Source of the DNA: Rhea pennata
Lineage: Eukaryota; Chordata; Aves; Rheiformes; Rheidae
Reading direction: 5' to 3'
DNA length: 64,000 nucleotides
Assembly (NCBI RefSeq): GCF_028389875.1
Contig: NC_084669.1
Coordinates: 9,447,501 to 9,511,500 of the forward strand
The translations under genes and the position numbers were made by a program. A model generated the notes under the pieces. That model searched no databases. It was not told the origin of the DNA and worked only from the letters and a program-made list of their open reading frames with translations. The first letter of the stretch is position 1. Every line of letters starts with the position of its first letter. This document shows, piece by piece, positions 25,171 through 40,100 of the stretch.

Positions 25171-25199
25171 TGTGTGCGTGTGTGCACACGCACGCGTGT
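25171..25199 (+). repeat. Alternating purine-pyrimidine (TG/CA/CG) tract
   Basis: 29 bases of strict alternation with a palindromic core GTGTGCACAC and several CpG steps. Such sequence favours Z-DNA. Confidence 0.75.
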
Positions 25200-28100
25200 A
25201 AAAAAGTGTCATTAGGAATTATTGACACAACAATGCTCACTCTTTATTGTGTTTTGGGTTTCTTTATCTTGTTTCAGGTGCTTTACAAACATCTGCCTTT
25301 AATGCTTTTACATGGAACACTGGAGGACTGAGATGCTTCTACAATTTGGTCTTATCTTGGGCTTAAATCAACTGATTTGCAGGATGAATACTTTATCTTT
25401 CAGCCTAGCTACACTCCCACCAGCTGAAATCAAATGAAGGCTTCATTGTTACCAGCTGCTCACCAACTCTAGTCCAGGATTAGCAGCAGTCAAGCAAATT
25501 TAGACAACAGCTTTGCTGGGGGGAGGGGGAAAGATGACTGAAGGACCTATTCATTTTATCTTTCTGTTCATAAAGAAATTGTATTTCAAAAATGTCTGCA
25601 TTAGTATTGGGTTAAAAACAATCATTTTTTAAAGACATGCAGTAAAAACTCATATTTTTGTATGCAGATTCCCATGTGGCCACCTAAATATGATGACCAC
25701 TTATGCAAACCAAAGAGTGTAACTGTGCCTTCTTTATTTGGAGGAGTGAAACAGGAGAGGGGAGAGAGAGGTAGAGGGGAGACAAGTTTTTCCTGTTAAC
25801 AAGAGAGTCTTGTCACATATCTTTCACCATCCAAATACCTGAGTTACACCATTTTTACTGATGAGAAGGATCTAAATTGTGATCTGAAAACATAATGAAT
25901 CCAAAAAAAGGGGCCACTACAGTCAAGTGGATGTGGAACCAGATCTGAACAGCACAGCTATACCCAAAACTGGCTAAGGGCTTGGCTGAGGATGTATCTA
26001 AAAAACTATATGGGCTGGTGTTTTTGTAAGAAATCAGAACAGGTTTGCAGTTGGTTGTGATGTGTCCTGCTCATACCTCATTGAACTTACCTGGCATGAA
26101 GCAGTATCATCAGATGTTATCACACATACACCTACATAAACAAACACACCCTTCCCCATTTCTACAGTCTTATCAAAACAGTTAATATCATGTGTACTAC
26201 TTCGGGGAAAATGTTACTCTTGTACTGGAACATAAAGAATGGTATTTAAAAGTATCAGTCAGCTGCTTTAATTAAATACCACCTCTTTCGATCTTGGAGA
26301 CCTGGCTTGCAACAAAAGCATCCTCCAGCTCATTCTTCAAGCTCTCCTCCTTTTTAACAGTAAGAGAAAAAGTAGAAAAGATTACGCCACGTTTTCATTA
26401 AAGCATAATCTTAATAAAGGCAGGAGGACAAAACAGAAGGAAGAAAGGTAAGCAAAGGCCTCTTCCACCACACAGCTGAGGGCAGCTAATACTCCACTGT
26501 GACCCATTTCTTTGGCACCTGGTAAAGATGTCCTGAGCGCGTTGACATTAAGGGCAATGCAGATACTGCCTCAGAGCAAGGATAGTATCATCACATGCCT
26601 CAGGCCTTGAAAGGTGTCACACCTCTGCCAATAAATCAGTCATTTTTATTTGCTTCATCTTTTAAGGCTTGTCACTACCCAAAGATTTGCAGGTAGTGCA
26701 ACACATCTATTGTGAATTCTAGGTGTCCTCTCTGCTCTAGCTGAATGCACTTCCACAGCAGAAATGGGAGCCAGGACTGAAAGAGAAAAGGAGAGAAGAT
26801 AGGGAAATGTTTGATTTTTGTTCAAACACACATCAAACATCCCAGTCTAATACTATTGACTTTTTTCTTCTTCAGATGATAAACAAGATGTGACTTCCAT
26901 AAAAATTTCTGCAAAAATTGCTTGTTTAGTCAACACCCCCCCACACACCTTTGCATTAAATAAGTTTTGACAGGCTCTTTTCCCCAGTGAAATGAGGGCT
27001 CCTGTTCATAAAGACACCTTGATCCTGAAGTGCTGCTCACATGGGGTATTGTCAAAGTCAACCTACTGCTGATGAGGTCCTGTACAACCCAAGAGTTCCT
27101 GAAAAAAAAAGACACTTTTCTGACTTGTGAAGTTGTGCTAAACTAATCACATAGTTTTTTCCTGACAGAAATGCACATGCTACTGACTTTGCCTGTGGCT
27201 AGAGCTGCCGGAGGGTTTCCACAAAAATCTGATCTGATTTATCCTTTGCTGCATGCCATGTACAAGGCCACCTTAGGGAGAAAGAGCCTGTCTTAGCATC
27301 TCAAGCACTGAGAATTTATTTGCAGTAGCAGATAGCTAGTGGGGATACTGGGAAGAAAAGCTCTGCAGGGTGCTTGAGCCAGGGGGTAAAGTAGTCTCTG
27401 TGAAGATGGTGTCTTAGGATAAACCAAGGACAGCATGAAAAAAAAATGACTAGGCAAACAATAGAAGTATCTTGAGGTTATGAAAACATACAGCTGACTT
27501 GGTCACATATGCTGCTGGGACTACTAATTCAAGGCTATGGATTCCAGTGCAATTAGTGTTAACTGTCCTGTGTCACATGCCCAATTGTGCTTGTCTGAAA
27601 AGTTTACAGGTGGTGCCTGTCTCAGGGCCTGATCTCTATCGCCTTGTATCAGCCAGAACCAGCCACACCTGAGTGCAGGCTTTCCTGTCAACTAGCAATT
27701 TACCTACACCACAAGCAGGTGTAAATGATTTCCAAAGAAAGTGGTAGAAAACAGTTCCCTGCATCTTTACGTAAGTATCATCAAGAAGACACGTATTTTT
27801 GCTTAGAAATAAGTCTCTGACTTTAAAAGGAAATGATTCCTCTTAGACTAAACCCAATTAAACAAACATCTTCAGGAGCACAATGTGGTTAACTGTCCTA
27901 GCATAATGTGTATGAAAACTGGGCTCAGCACATACCCTGCATGATCCAAAGTACACAAAGTCTCTTTATCACACCCGTCTCTGAAAATTGTGAAGTGGAA
28001 AATTGTGATTATACATGGGACAGGTCTCCCGCTGATGCCTGACCTTCACTAGGCAAATTAAACAAAAAAAACAGGAGGCAAGTCAGTGTGAGCCTCCATT

Positions 28101-28739
28101 AAGCTATTTTTGCAATTTTCAGCTCACGTTTTTAATGTCTGTTCCCATTTTCCCCACTGACTTAGAAGCAGGGTTCTGCTAACTCCCTCTCCCCTTTCCA
28201 CTTCAGATCACAGTAATGTTTGCATCTCATGGTTTCCCAAATAGCAGCTCCAAGGCAGGCATCTTTATCTCTATTTAACCTATATGGAAAGCAAGATATA
28301 AAGAAACGAAGTGACTTGCTTATAGATGCATGAGTTTGTAGCACAACTAGGAACTTGACACTCTATCCTGCTCCAGCTATTAGACTACATCAAGCAGAAT
28401 TGCTATTGTGCATATTGTGCAGGGGCAAATCTTGTGCTCTTAGTGGCACTGTGCAACTAGGCAATGGGCACAACCTGTCCAAGCTGGGGCAGAATCTGGT
28501 TTGTTGCTGGGTCTTTTCCTGACCTAGGAAGGGAGCTCAGTAGAGTTTGAAGGCTTCCCCCCCCCCTTTTTCTATCCATTTGTAAAACAGGTCTCAAGAT
28601 CTCTAGTGTAAAAGCAAAGCCCTGTCTCCTCCTGTTTCACCAGCAGTAGCTGTGGGATCCCAACTCTGCCAGTATCTCCAAGCCAAAGAGATTGTGCCCA
28701 AAGGTACCTGAGCTGGAAATCAGAGTTTGTGTTTCCGAG

Positions 28740-29450
28740 CAGAAAAGCAAAGCACGTTTTGCCTTCCAACCCCGCCCTGCGGACAGTGATTCACACCCGG
28801 CCTGCTGCAGAGGGCCCCCCCCAGCCCCAGCCCCGCACCGCATGCAGCACCTGCTTTCTCCCTCTTCACAGCACCCTGCACAGCTCCTGCGGCCACAGCT
28901 TTGCGGAGATCTCCGCGGGGGGCTTTTGGGAAAAGCTCTGCCGCCCGACCTCAAGCACCGCTGGAGAAGGTAACGCGGCTGCGGCAGACGGCAGCCGCAG
29001 CGCACAGGGGTCCCTCGCCTCCCCGGACGGGGGAGGCCCTTCCCCGGCTGGCGCCGCGCCGTGCCGGTCCGGCGCCGCGGAGCGCCCCGCCGCTGCGCCC
29101 ACGCCCGGCCGAGGGGCCCAGCGCCGCGCTCCTTACCGGCCGCGGCGGGACCCTCCGAGCGCGGCCCGGAGCACCCACCTCCGGCCCCGGCGCCCCCGCC
29201 GCGCTCCAAGCGCTCTGCGAGCAGCGGCAGGAGGAGCCGAGGAGGCGCCGCGCCTCGGAGCGGCCCCGCGGCAACGCCCTGCTCCCGCGGGGGAAACGCG
29301 GGGGCGCGCAGGGACCCGCGCAAGCGCCGCGCTACCTCCCCCGAGCTGCGTCCTCTCGGCGGCCGCGCCGCGATGCGCCGCAAACGGCTCCGCAGACATC
29401 ACGCCCTGGCAAGCGACTCCACCGCTCCCCAGGAGGAAGTAGGAAGGTGC
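28740..29450 (-). promoter_or_regulatory. CpG island, probable VWA2 promoter
   Basis: A sharply bounded region of very high G+C with dense CpG dinucleotides, about 7 kb upstream of the VWA2 start exon and 4 kb past the TDRD1 stop codon. Long open frames on both strands are low-complexity Ala/Arg/Pro/Gly reading and not genes. Placement suggests the first non-coding exon of VWA2. Direction is inferred from context only. Confidence 0.55.
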
Positions 29451-32400
29451 GGAGCGCACAGCACCACGCAGCAGCATCTCTGCCGGGAGAGGCAGACGAA
29501 AGGGACCATGAGCCTCTTGAAGTTATTATTTTCTATGCATTAAAACAAACAAAGGCAGAGTTTTTGTCAACAGCAGGTCTGATTTGCTAAAAGCAAATTC
29601 GCTTAACTTAATGTAAACCTACTCTCAGCTTTCCCACCTTGGGCTGAGGGTAAGCACAGCAACAGTCACGTGCAAAAGAAGGCACAGAATCAAACTGCAG
29701 CTTTACTTTGGTTACGGTTTCTTGCATCTCATTCCGTGCACATCCTATGCCCCGATTTACCATTTTGCTCACAGCTGTCTCTTAAAGCAGAGAGGAAGAA
29801 GTCACAAATGACAAGAGGCAAAGTGACAAGAAACCGGTCACACTTCTGTGTCTACTCATCAGACTAATTTCAGCACACCCAGAACACCATTCTGGTGCAC
29901 AGCTCACAGGCGTGCCTGCAACACTGGACATAAGCATAAGCACAAGACTGCAGCTAACTTTGCACTGCCAGAAGTTATAATGCAATTTATTTTATTTAGG
30001 AGTTAATTTTTCTTTAATGTTTGTTCTTGGTAAAGAACTACTATCCACATGTGAGTGAAAGCACCACATTCATACCCATTACAACTAGAGGAATAATTTA
30101 GAGTTAGTTTTAAAACTTCTGTATTTCTCACAACTAAGATGTGCAAACATATGAGCAGAAAAAGAACTCCTTCTAGTTTACATTCTTTGAAAAATGTTAA
30201 TCCCATATATTTCAGATTGGAGTTATAAATAGCCACATTCAGAATAAATTGGCGTTTAAGAAAGATTATCTTAATAGTAATCTATTTTAAGATTATTCCA
30301 CTAACAGAAGCTATACTTGAACAGGCAGATTCCATTTCTAGATCAGCTTTTCCTACTGCTTTTCACTTACTCTTTCAGTTCTCCAGCAGTCACATGCAAC
30401 ACCCTATTAAACAAATCTTCACACTTAAAAGATGAACAGAACAGAAACTTGCCATAGGAACATTCATAGAGTAAGAACAGGGATACAAGATGAGCTGTGC
30501 TGTGGGCACGCACTTGAACCTTGCTTCGTGTTTGGCTGTTCTGTATTCTGTAAAGGTCTAAGTAGAATGAAAAGATATATAATCAGGTATAATTTTTTCC
30601 CAATCAAGAAGTAGCTCCAACAGCCAAAGAAAAAAAGTAGAGCAAAACAATTAATTTTAAATGCACTAGCACTGTAGAATGGTCCAGATTTGGAGCAAAC
30701 ATCTCAGTCTTACATGATAGGATTGCTACTGCACAGCTGCTACAAACCTGCAATTAAAAAACAAAAACAACATTAAGAGGATCACTGTTACTCTCCTGTA
30801 TTTTCATCCCTTCCCTACCAGGTAAATTTAACAGATTAGAGCATTAATTAATCTAAACAAGTTTATAACTACTGTCTTGAGTTTCTTTCTATAGGGGAAT
30901 GCAATTCTCAAAAGGTTACAGCAACCTGGTCCAGCATAGCCTGTCAGGTGCAGAATCCCTCTACAAAGTTCTGCTTTACTTGTCTCAAGAGCCTGCTGCA
31001 CTGCAGTCAGAAGTGAACAGTTAACCACTGTGATGCATATGCTGTGACCGAGCAACACTCTTGTACATGAACCATATTGTCAAACACAGTAAAGATAAAC
31101 TTAGGAGGGAAGGAAGTGTGAGACTCCTTTACATTAAGTTTTAAAGTAGAAAGCAAGCAAGACTTTGAAAGTCCAAGACTCGAGACTCTAAAAGATTTTC
31201 AAAAGCATTCTATTGCCATAAACCGAAAGGCTTACAGAGCATCTCCAAAATGCACAAGTAGTGGTAACTGCCCAAGATTAAACCCTTTTGGCTAAATTAA
31301 GTTGCTTATTTCTTTCATATACAAAACTACATACACAGATAAATAATTCTGTTACCTGCAAAGAGGTAACACTATCTGGTAACATCATGGTATTTAAGTT
31401 AGAAAAAGAGTGCAGTATCAAACACTCAAAAAAACCCATTAAAAATTCTAGTTCCTACAACAGTGATCCATAAACGAGAAACAAAAGACTGAAATGAATC
31501 CCTATTGTTTTTCAGTGCTGTATCATTTTTAAACTTACACTATTTTACTTCAAAAAGTACTGTTATTACAGAATCCCAGTCCATACCTCTTTTTACAAAG
31601 AGGACAGGATTACGGTATTTTATTTACAAAGAGACTGGATGTTGCAGTTTTGAAGATGTCTTATTTCATCCCTTGCTCAGACATGATCTTCCAAATTACA
31701 TCCTATCATAACATTTAGGTTCCAGTTAGATAAATTCTATCAGTCTTGGATTATGCTCACAAGAACAGGCTTCAATTTCATAATTTAAAAAAGCAAAGCA
31801 AAGCAAGTGGCCCTATCAAAAGTCTAAGAGGTTTCCACATTTCTTTCTAGATTTGACGCTACACCATTCTTCCAGAAATTTTTGTCAAAATTAAGCAGTG
31901 AATTAACTCTGAACCATGCCAGGTCTTTTAATTCTCCCTTCCTCCTGCGATCTAGAAAAATATTGCCAAATTCCTTGGTACCACACACTCCTCACTACGT
32001 GAAATATCAATCACTGCTTTCCAGGGTTTTTGATGGCTGCATAGGACAAATGAGCGTTTCCTCCTTCAGAATTTTCTTTTTCCTGCTTTTCAAACATAGA
32101 TGAGGTGACTACTTCTGACTATTGCCATAAAGTCATCTTATGAAAGAGAACAAATGCTTGCTGTATATTAGTTGCTAAGCTAGGAAATACATGGAAAATT
32201 GAACAAAAGCTGTAGGAGGACTAAAGAAGCAGTGAATTTTGTTTTGCATATGGGCAAATGCTTTTTAAGGTCATAGTTGTCCCAGGAAGATAAAGGACAC
32301 TAAAGACAGCCATAATCTTCGCTCAGAATAAGGGGGCAAAAGAACTCTAGAGAACTAAGTACAAGATTTAGTCTAATTATTAGACACTGAAGTGTTAGAA

Positions 32401-32700
32401 TGCAAGAAAAACTAATAAAAGGCAGGAAAAAAAATGAGACAATTTATAAATAAAACATTAAGTCAAACAAAAACATTTCACTTTCAGAACAGGTTTAATC
32501 AAGATAGTTCCAATTTGAACAAAAGCTTTTGTTAATGTATTTACTTCAAAAGAACAAAAATGTTGTCAATGTAGCTTTAACAAGCAAATATCACTGCGGT
32601 CTGTGAACAGTGATTTGGAACCCACTAGAATCATTGCCACTGGGTTGAGTTAGGAATAACAATTAGGTATTAGTTATATTTTAGAGAAATACTGCATCAA
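29451..32700. other. Intergenic between VWA2 CpG island and TDRD1 3' end
   Basis: AT-rich sequence without a supported exon or recognised repeat. It may include distal TDRD1 3'UTR if an alternative poly(A) site is used. Confidence 0.55.
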
Positions 32701-32702
32701 CA

Positions 32703-33463
32703 TTTATTGATGGACTTCCAGTATTTTTGTCATATCCCAGCATGTGATCTTTTTATTACGACATGAAAAAATTGGCAGGGTACCAGTCTTAAAGATACAG
32801 CTACCCATAACACAGACAAAATCAAGAGATCCATTAGAACTCATTTCAAAACAATATTCACAGGTGCAAATTAAACAGCATAATTGTAAATACTTCTGTG
32901 CATTTAAATGTTTACTGATTTTAGGGAGACAGAACTATCTATACACAGTCCAATTCAAGATTCAACCTTTAATGATGCTGAAACCAAGCTTATAAAGAAT
33001 GATTTTCAGTCTATTAACTTCAGACAGACAGGTAATAAAGTTGAAAGATGACTATAATCAGAAAATATCATTTTTCAAGTAAAATGAGAGGCAATCAATC
33101 AAAGCTAAAGAAAGCTTTATAATTATAATTGTTTGAAATTCAAGTATGCAGAAGATGATTACTTTATGAAATGTCATTGCACTGTAGGTTATGTACATTC
33201 AACAGCTAAATAAAAGCAAAAGAGTTCATAAACATATTGTAGTATCAAACAAAAACAAGAGAAAATTTAACTTGCGGCTTTGAAATCCTTCAAGGTTAAG
33301 TACTTATTTCACAATAATAGTCCATACATGGGGGTATTTAAACAGCAATATTTCTACAAGACAACTCTCTCCTTTTTAAGCTTATGAATACAAATACTCT
33401 TCCAAAAATTAAATTGCAGCAACCTGGTGTAAATACAAATGAAACTGCACATGTCAGAGAGAC
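32703..33463 (-). other. TDRD1: TDRD1 3'UTR with candidate poly(A) signals
   Basis: Downstream of the TDRD1 stop, minus-strand AATAAA hexamers occur at 32752-32757 and 32703-32708, giving a 3'UTR of about 0.7-0.76 kb. The cleavage site is inferred from the motifs only. Confidence 0.4.
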
Positions 33464-33556
33464 TTAACAATCCAACAGTTTTTTCATTTCACTGAATCCA
33501 TCACAATTCCCATATTTGTTTAAAAGAAAGAGGAGAATCTGCTCATGCTTCTTAAG
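33464..33556 (-). CDS. TDRD1: TDRD1 last coding exon with stop
   Basis: 31 codons including TAA at 33464-33466, phase 0 in, acceptor TTCACAG. It encodes [16 protein letters not shown] and ends [10 protein letters not shown], matching the mammalian C-terminus (KHEHILLFLLN, EMKKLL). Confidence 0.93.
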   Translation of the reverse strand, partial: LKKHEQILLFLLNKYGNCDGFSEMKKLLDC

Positions 33557-34138
33557 CTGTGAAATAAGGATAAAGAATTAGCATAAATATTTTTTATGTT
33601 TAAAACATATTTCTGTATGTGTGTGCACACGCGATCTTTTTTTAAATGCAAATTTTAAATTAGGGTAGATACCAAAGCTAAAAGCTCGGCCAAGTCCTTT
33701 ACTAGTTCAATGAATATAGAGCTCCTTTTTGTATTAAAACATAGACAAATAAAAAACCCTATAGCTGAATTACAGCTAACTTTTTTTGAACAGCCTTGAA
33801 CAGAATTGATGAAATACTCAAATCAAGAAAGAGATCAGGATGTTAACAGACTAGTGAAGCTATCCTGTTATCAAATTTTCTTTGCCCCATCTGACTCAAG
33901 TTTATTTACACCTAGATATTTCTTGGTATCTTCAGTTCTATTTGGAATCCTTTGTCCTCTCTTCATCTGTTACGGGACTTTGAGCCAATCTTGTTGGAAT
34001 GAGGAAGAAAGGCAAAAGCAAAGTGACCAAAGAGAAGTCAGACAAGAGATTAGATGGATTAAACCCCAGAGAACTGGATGATCAAATTAATACAAGTGAG
34101 AAGAGGAAAGGAGACTTAACTCCAGCATACAGTGGGAC

Positions 34139-34178
<40 letters not shown>

Positions 34179-37100
34179 ACACTAACCTCAGGAACAACAC
34201 AATTTTACTGCCTTTCTGTCGCTAAGCAACCGGTAACTATGCCACCTCTGAAGCAGCAAAGTTCTAAACCACCTTGAATAGAGAGATGCTTTTTTTCTGC
34301 CTACAAATATCATAGTGCGTATTTTTACTTTCGGTCTTGTTACCTCTGGCTGAAAATTAGGAACACCCAAAAGCTGTTTGTCCCTAAACTTCAAGTTTGT
34401 TTATTTTGACAAAGACCCTCACTTTGAGGAGGGCTGATGTATCTTTTTGCACATTAAGTCACTTCCACATTTTAAGTCACTTTTTAGCAATCTAAAGTTC
34501 TTTCCAGTATTTCATAAATAGCATCAGTTAACATTAAATATAAGATTAAAAGAAAATTTTTTTAATTACAGAAGCATGCCATTTCTGTAAGTGACACTTC
34601 ATTTTTTTAAGAGCTGTTGTTATACAAATTTCCATGATTCTATTGACTTTACAGATTTCCAACCCTAGCTCCACAACCAAAACAATGACATATATTAATA
34701 TTCACCTGTGCTACTCAAAATACACATCATTTTCTTAAATCTGCAGCTGTCTGCCAAGTTGCAGCCACAGCAAAACACTGTCATACAATGATGTGATTTG
34801 CATTTCTTCAGTGTTTCAGTTAGCTATTGCTACCTTCCTATTCTCCTTCCATTCCTACTTTGGGTTGCATTTAAATTCTGGAAAAGTAAAAAATACATTA
34901 ACATTGTTTGGACTGAATCTTACTTTCATTCTCAATTCTGCGCAGCAGCATTTGGTATCACTCCCACAGCCTACAAAAGCAAAGTAAATGAGCAAAACAT
35001 ATAATTACTGCTTCCCTCATTTAAGAGTTGAGGTGTTGAATTAGAGACTTTTAGAAGGAAAAGCCACTTATGCATGTAACATGCATACACTTCTTAAAAT
35101 TAAGTTTTAAATAGTGAAAGTAAGTACCTTGATGTAGAGCATGCGAGTTTTCAGTACTGCAGTATTTGACCAAGCCTTCCATCACTAGTTTGTCAGCTAC
35201 ATTCAGATTACCATTTTCAGAGAGTTTCTCCACTGTTACTAAATTAACATTCCCACTAATCCCTTTCACTGTAATTGTGACGTATTTATTCAGCAACATT
35301 TCTTTTAACATATCTAGTAATAATGGAGGCCACTCAGCTTTCTTTATTCCTGTGGGGGGGGAAAAAAAAGAAGGTACAATCAACTTGTTTATGTTATAAA
35401 CAATTCCTTTATGATACCACTTGAATCCTGCACATAATGCCATCACATTTTTGAAAATACAAAGGTTAACTTTTATACTAATAGCTCCATTAATAGCTTA
35501 GATTCCATTTTGTCTTTTTCCCTGTAGATTTTTCAGATCATTAATTAAACATATTCTTTCTAAAACAGCTGTCACAGTATTAACCAGCATACGATTTCAG
35601 CAGATTGTCTTATCTATCAATAAGAAGGAATGGACACTATCCTCAGAATAGACACAGATGTGTGTATGTACACACACACACCCCGTTCAAAAAAACCAAC
35701 TTATTGGGTTTTTCTACCTGCAAGTGAACATTTAATTATCTGAAAAGGCAGCTTCAAGTAGGAATCAGTGATTGGCAGCACGCTCGAAACTGGTAAAGTT
35801 TCTGTATTCCCATAGTCTGCATATAGTACTTTCACTAAAGACTGAGAAACTTTTAGAACAAGAGCTCTGTACCAGCGGCCATCACCTGAAAAGACAGAAC
35901 AAAAAAACATTACGTGAAGTACTATTTTATAAGTACAGATTATCCCGAGAACAACAATATATGTTCAACTGCATAGCTTTCTAAGACTGTTATATCTAGT
36001 AACTTTAAGTACTCTGGTATATAAAGAAGGCCACTTAAACAAAAAAATCCACAGAACAAGGGAACAGTTTCCAATTGTAGTATTTATAAGTTCTAACCAC
36101 TGCTTTTAGAATTTTGCCCAAATGATACAGATAGTATTTTTACTACAAGAAGGAATACTGTTTAAGGACATCTACACCCAGTATTTCTAGTTCCTTACCT
36201 TTGTTTCCCTACACATAATTCCTTTAAATACATAGGTAATTTTTAAAAAGTATTTCCTCTCCCAATTATTCTCAAGAGCCAAATAAATAAAAAAGTTAAA
36301 AACAACAGTTGAACACCTAAGTGCATGCACATGTTCTGTCTAGTATTCTTCAATTCACCATTGTTTTCTATGTGTTATTTCATTTAGCATCTGTCTAATT
36401 TTATAGCATTTACTGCTTTCAAGCCTATTCAGCCCTTACAACAACCCACACAAGTCCAAATCCAGTATTTGTTAGTTAACACTACTATTTTTTTTTTTAA
36501 CAGTGAGCTAATGTATCAGCAGACTATCCCATGTTCTTAAGGGTCAAGATACTAATTTAAATTATCTAATAGTTAAGAATACTTCCAACTTAACAGTCCA
36601 CCTAAGCCTGGACAGCTGATTAGGGTAACAAGGCCACTCCAGAAACCTAGCCACAAACCACAAGTGTTTCTGTACAGATGCAGATGTACTATTGCCCTGC
36701 CACAAGTTTCACACCTATGTGATTCACAGCAGCACAGAAGTTTCAGTTTTTACAGTAACTGGCTATTTCCCCCCTCTATTTCCAAATCTGTGGCTATTTC
36801 CACAGATTTTGCAGTACACAACTTCTTATTTTCTCTCTTAGACTGTCATATACTTTATCTGCCCTAAAGACACAACTGGGCTATAACTGATGACAGAGTA
36901 AGAGATCTGTAAACACTTCAAAATTGGAGTTTTCTGTTTTTCTAAAGGAGAAAACAAAAGTGTGTTTTATACTGCTCAAGAAAATACAAGAGTTAAAAAT
37001 TCCCTTACCTGAAAACTTTGCACAACAGACTTCATCCACTTTGGGTTTAAAGGGCTGCTTCTTACAAGATTTGCAATACTCTTCCAGGTCAACAAACTGC

Positions 37101-40100
37101 ATTTGTGGTGTCTCTTGATCTACTGAGACAAAGGTGTTTGATAATTAATCATGTTTGGGTACAATGAATAGCATACTTGCTCTTAACCTGGTTCAAAGCC
37201 CCTTCTTCACTTCTGCATTTTCTATATTTTTCAACTTTCCAAGCTACATTTGCATGTTTCAATTCACTACAGGCTTTCATCTGACTAACCAGCTTGTAGC
37301 AGTGACTTTTTACTGATATTAAGAATAAAAGATACTGTTTCTTACCTCTAGTTTGAATTGGTACAGCATAGAACAAGTCTGGACTTATGACTTCTGTTAC
37401 ACAGACAGATAAGGTTTCATCTATAGCCAATTTTACTGACTTCCACTGCCCATGTGAGGTTTCTAATAGAATCAAAGACCAATAAAATGCAGTGTAACAT
37501 TTTTCTCAAAATGTATACAGGTGTCTATTACAGAATATCATTTTGAATTTTGCAGACTCTGCATGTCTTTATTGCAGTAAGAGAAAGCTAAACCAGTATT
37601 TTTTGTTGAATTTTCCATTCACTAGCTAGTTTTCAACATGCTTATGTTTATGTAAAAAAGACTTTAGGAAAAAGAAGATAATGGTAAGCAAATAGGAAGT
37701 TTCAATGATGCAAATTTATACCTCTCCACTATCATATATTTTATACAGTGATGATTGAAGACAAACTTTAAAAAAATTTATTTTTTTGCCTGTAATGCCA
37801 CCTGCAGGGCAGCTTATGTTTAACTGTAAAACTCATTACATTCAAAATTAAGTATGTTTATTATTGATCTTAGTTAAGGTTTAAGGCCAAAACCATGGTT
37901 AAAGGTTGGAATGCTGAAAATTCTCGTTCAATCTAAAAATAAACAGTAATTTTAATTACCTTTTTTGTCAACAAATTTATTTGGACACTTATTTTTATCT
38001 TGTAAAACCTCCTTTACAGCCAACTGTTCACAAGTTAACATCTCATTGATCACTTTCGGACAACCTGTGGAATTGTCAATGAGCTCTACACCTGCCCCAT
38101 CTCTGGAAAAGGAAACTACTCTGGCTTGAAGCTTTATCCCTGCAACATACATATGAAATCTTGCTGTAGCTTCTGGGATCCATTTGCTGTTAACAGGCTT
38201 TATACCTAGGAAGTAGAAGAGCTGTTTAAAATACCTCCATTATGCAACTTTTCCCAAAATTATACATATTTTTCTTAAAACAGTTTCTAAGTACAACTCA
38301 ATATTAAGACTTTCACTACCTCTAGGACACATTTTTTTTCACACTTGTCATCCCTCCTCCTCCTTTCCTCTAATATAAAACATTTCTTCAGAATACTCCA
38401 AGGGTTTTGTCCCCCTACATCTTATGACATTCTACCAAATCAATACTGTGCTGAGGCACAAGCAACTCTATAAACACTGTTTATGAAGCAGTTTCTTTTA
38501 TATCTTTTTACCAAGTGAACAGAAAATCAGATTGTCTTGAAAGTCAGAAAGAAAAACAGAACATGCTCTGATGGAATATTTGAGCTTTTTGCTGTTTCCA
38601 TATCCTTTTTAAACCAAGAGGACTATATTAAAAAGGTCCAACAGTAATTCTGTAGGATTTTGAGTGACATACTGTCAAAAAGGAAGAGTGAGAATATAGA
38701 GAAGATAGAGAAATAGCAGAACAGTGTCAGATTCTCCAGGAATCAAATGAGGCAGTCGTATAGAAAGCTGAAAGGCCAACTTATTCCATAAAAACACAGA
38801 AGCTCCCTTAACTGCAAAAAATTTGAGAAAGTCACCAAGTTGCACAAACAAAATACAATCATGCACTCTTAGCAACCAAATGCCAGTAAGTACTGTAGAT
38901 GAAGTAGCACTGAACTACAAATTCTCTTTGATTCTTAAATCAGTGGATAACTTCCAAACTAGATCACACCACAATACTTTCAAGAGCTCAGAAAAGACCA
39001 AATGTCTTTCTTTTAAATGCCAATCTGCTGTGCAGTAAGGCTAAAACAACGGTTCCCACAATTTCCAGAGTCTAGAAGCAACGTGTAAGATGTCTAATGT
39101 ACAACAGAGTTGCAGCAGGTATACTGCCCCCCCTGCTCCCTTGAAGTCTCTAAATGCAATAGTTTTTAAAATGAAAGAAGTCATAAGAAGGTGCACCTGA
39201 AAGCCAGCATTTAATTCCTTGAAATGGGAGTTTGAGGAATGAGGATGAAATCTGACGAATTTTATCCAGTGGCACCTCCTCAACATTTCCATAGTCCACA
39301 AAGCATACTTTAACAGCTCCATCCGAAGTAACGTTTTGCACCAAAGCACGGTACCAGTTACCATCAGCTGATTAAAGAAGGTTCAAAAAAAAATAAATAA
39401 AATAAAAAAAGTTTTCACATTTAATAAGTTAATTTTACCAGTAATTTTCTTTTTTGACACAGAATAAATCCAACTCCTTGTTATCCTCTGCATTACAGAC
39501 CTTTTTTGATTTTAATGTTCACCCTGTACGAAAAAAAAAATTCTAGTTTCTTACGTACCAGAGAAAAAAGCACAGCAAGGTTCTCCATTCTTAGGCTTAA
39601 AAACACTTGGTGGAGTTTTTTGACAGTATTCAGACAGTGATTTGTTAAGTGAGTTTAGAGCAAGTAGCTCTGAAAAACAGAAAAGACGACAAGATCCATA
39701 CAAACTGAATGAAACTTAATAGTATTTGCCTTATAGCTTGCTTATAAGAGACTTGGAAAGATTTCAGTGGAATTTAGTATTTCACAAAATAAATGTTTGA
39801 ACCACCCGGTTAACTATTTAACTTATTAGGCACATTCATTACCCTGATGTGAGAAAGCTGACCTTTTCTGACAAACATGATAGTGAAATGACTAGTAAAT
39901 CTTCCGACTAATCCAACAAGCATCTTTCACTCCATAATCTAAAGTATATGTTACTTTATGGGGATTATCTAGTTCAACCAACGCATGACAGGCAATGGGA
40001 CCCCACCCTGCTCTTCTATATCAAACCTTTTAATATGAATTAACTTTTATGGAGGCATTCAGTCATGTTTTAAAGTGGTAAGCCATGTAGAATCTACACT

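Larger units (their letters stand above)
21827..28739 (-). other. Probable VWA2 5' intron
   Basis: No conserved coding exon. It holds a GC-rich patch at about 22070-22400, a 19-bp tandem repeat at 23163-23217 and an alternating purine-pyrimidine stretch at 25171-25199. The signal-peptide exon has a strong acceptor, so an upstream non-coding exon is expected at one of the GC-rich patches, most likely 28.7-29.4 kb. Confidence 0.5.

Noticed and set aside
28637-29590. Open frames of 160-248 codons on both strands in the CpG island
   Set aside because: They overlap in several frames, are Ala/Arg/Pro/Gly-rich low-complexity reading of GC-rich DNA, and show no domain.
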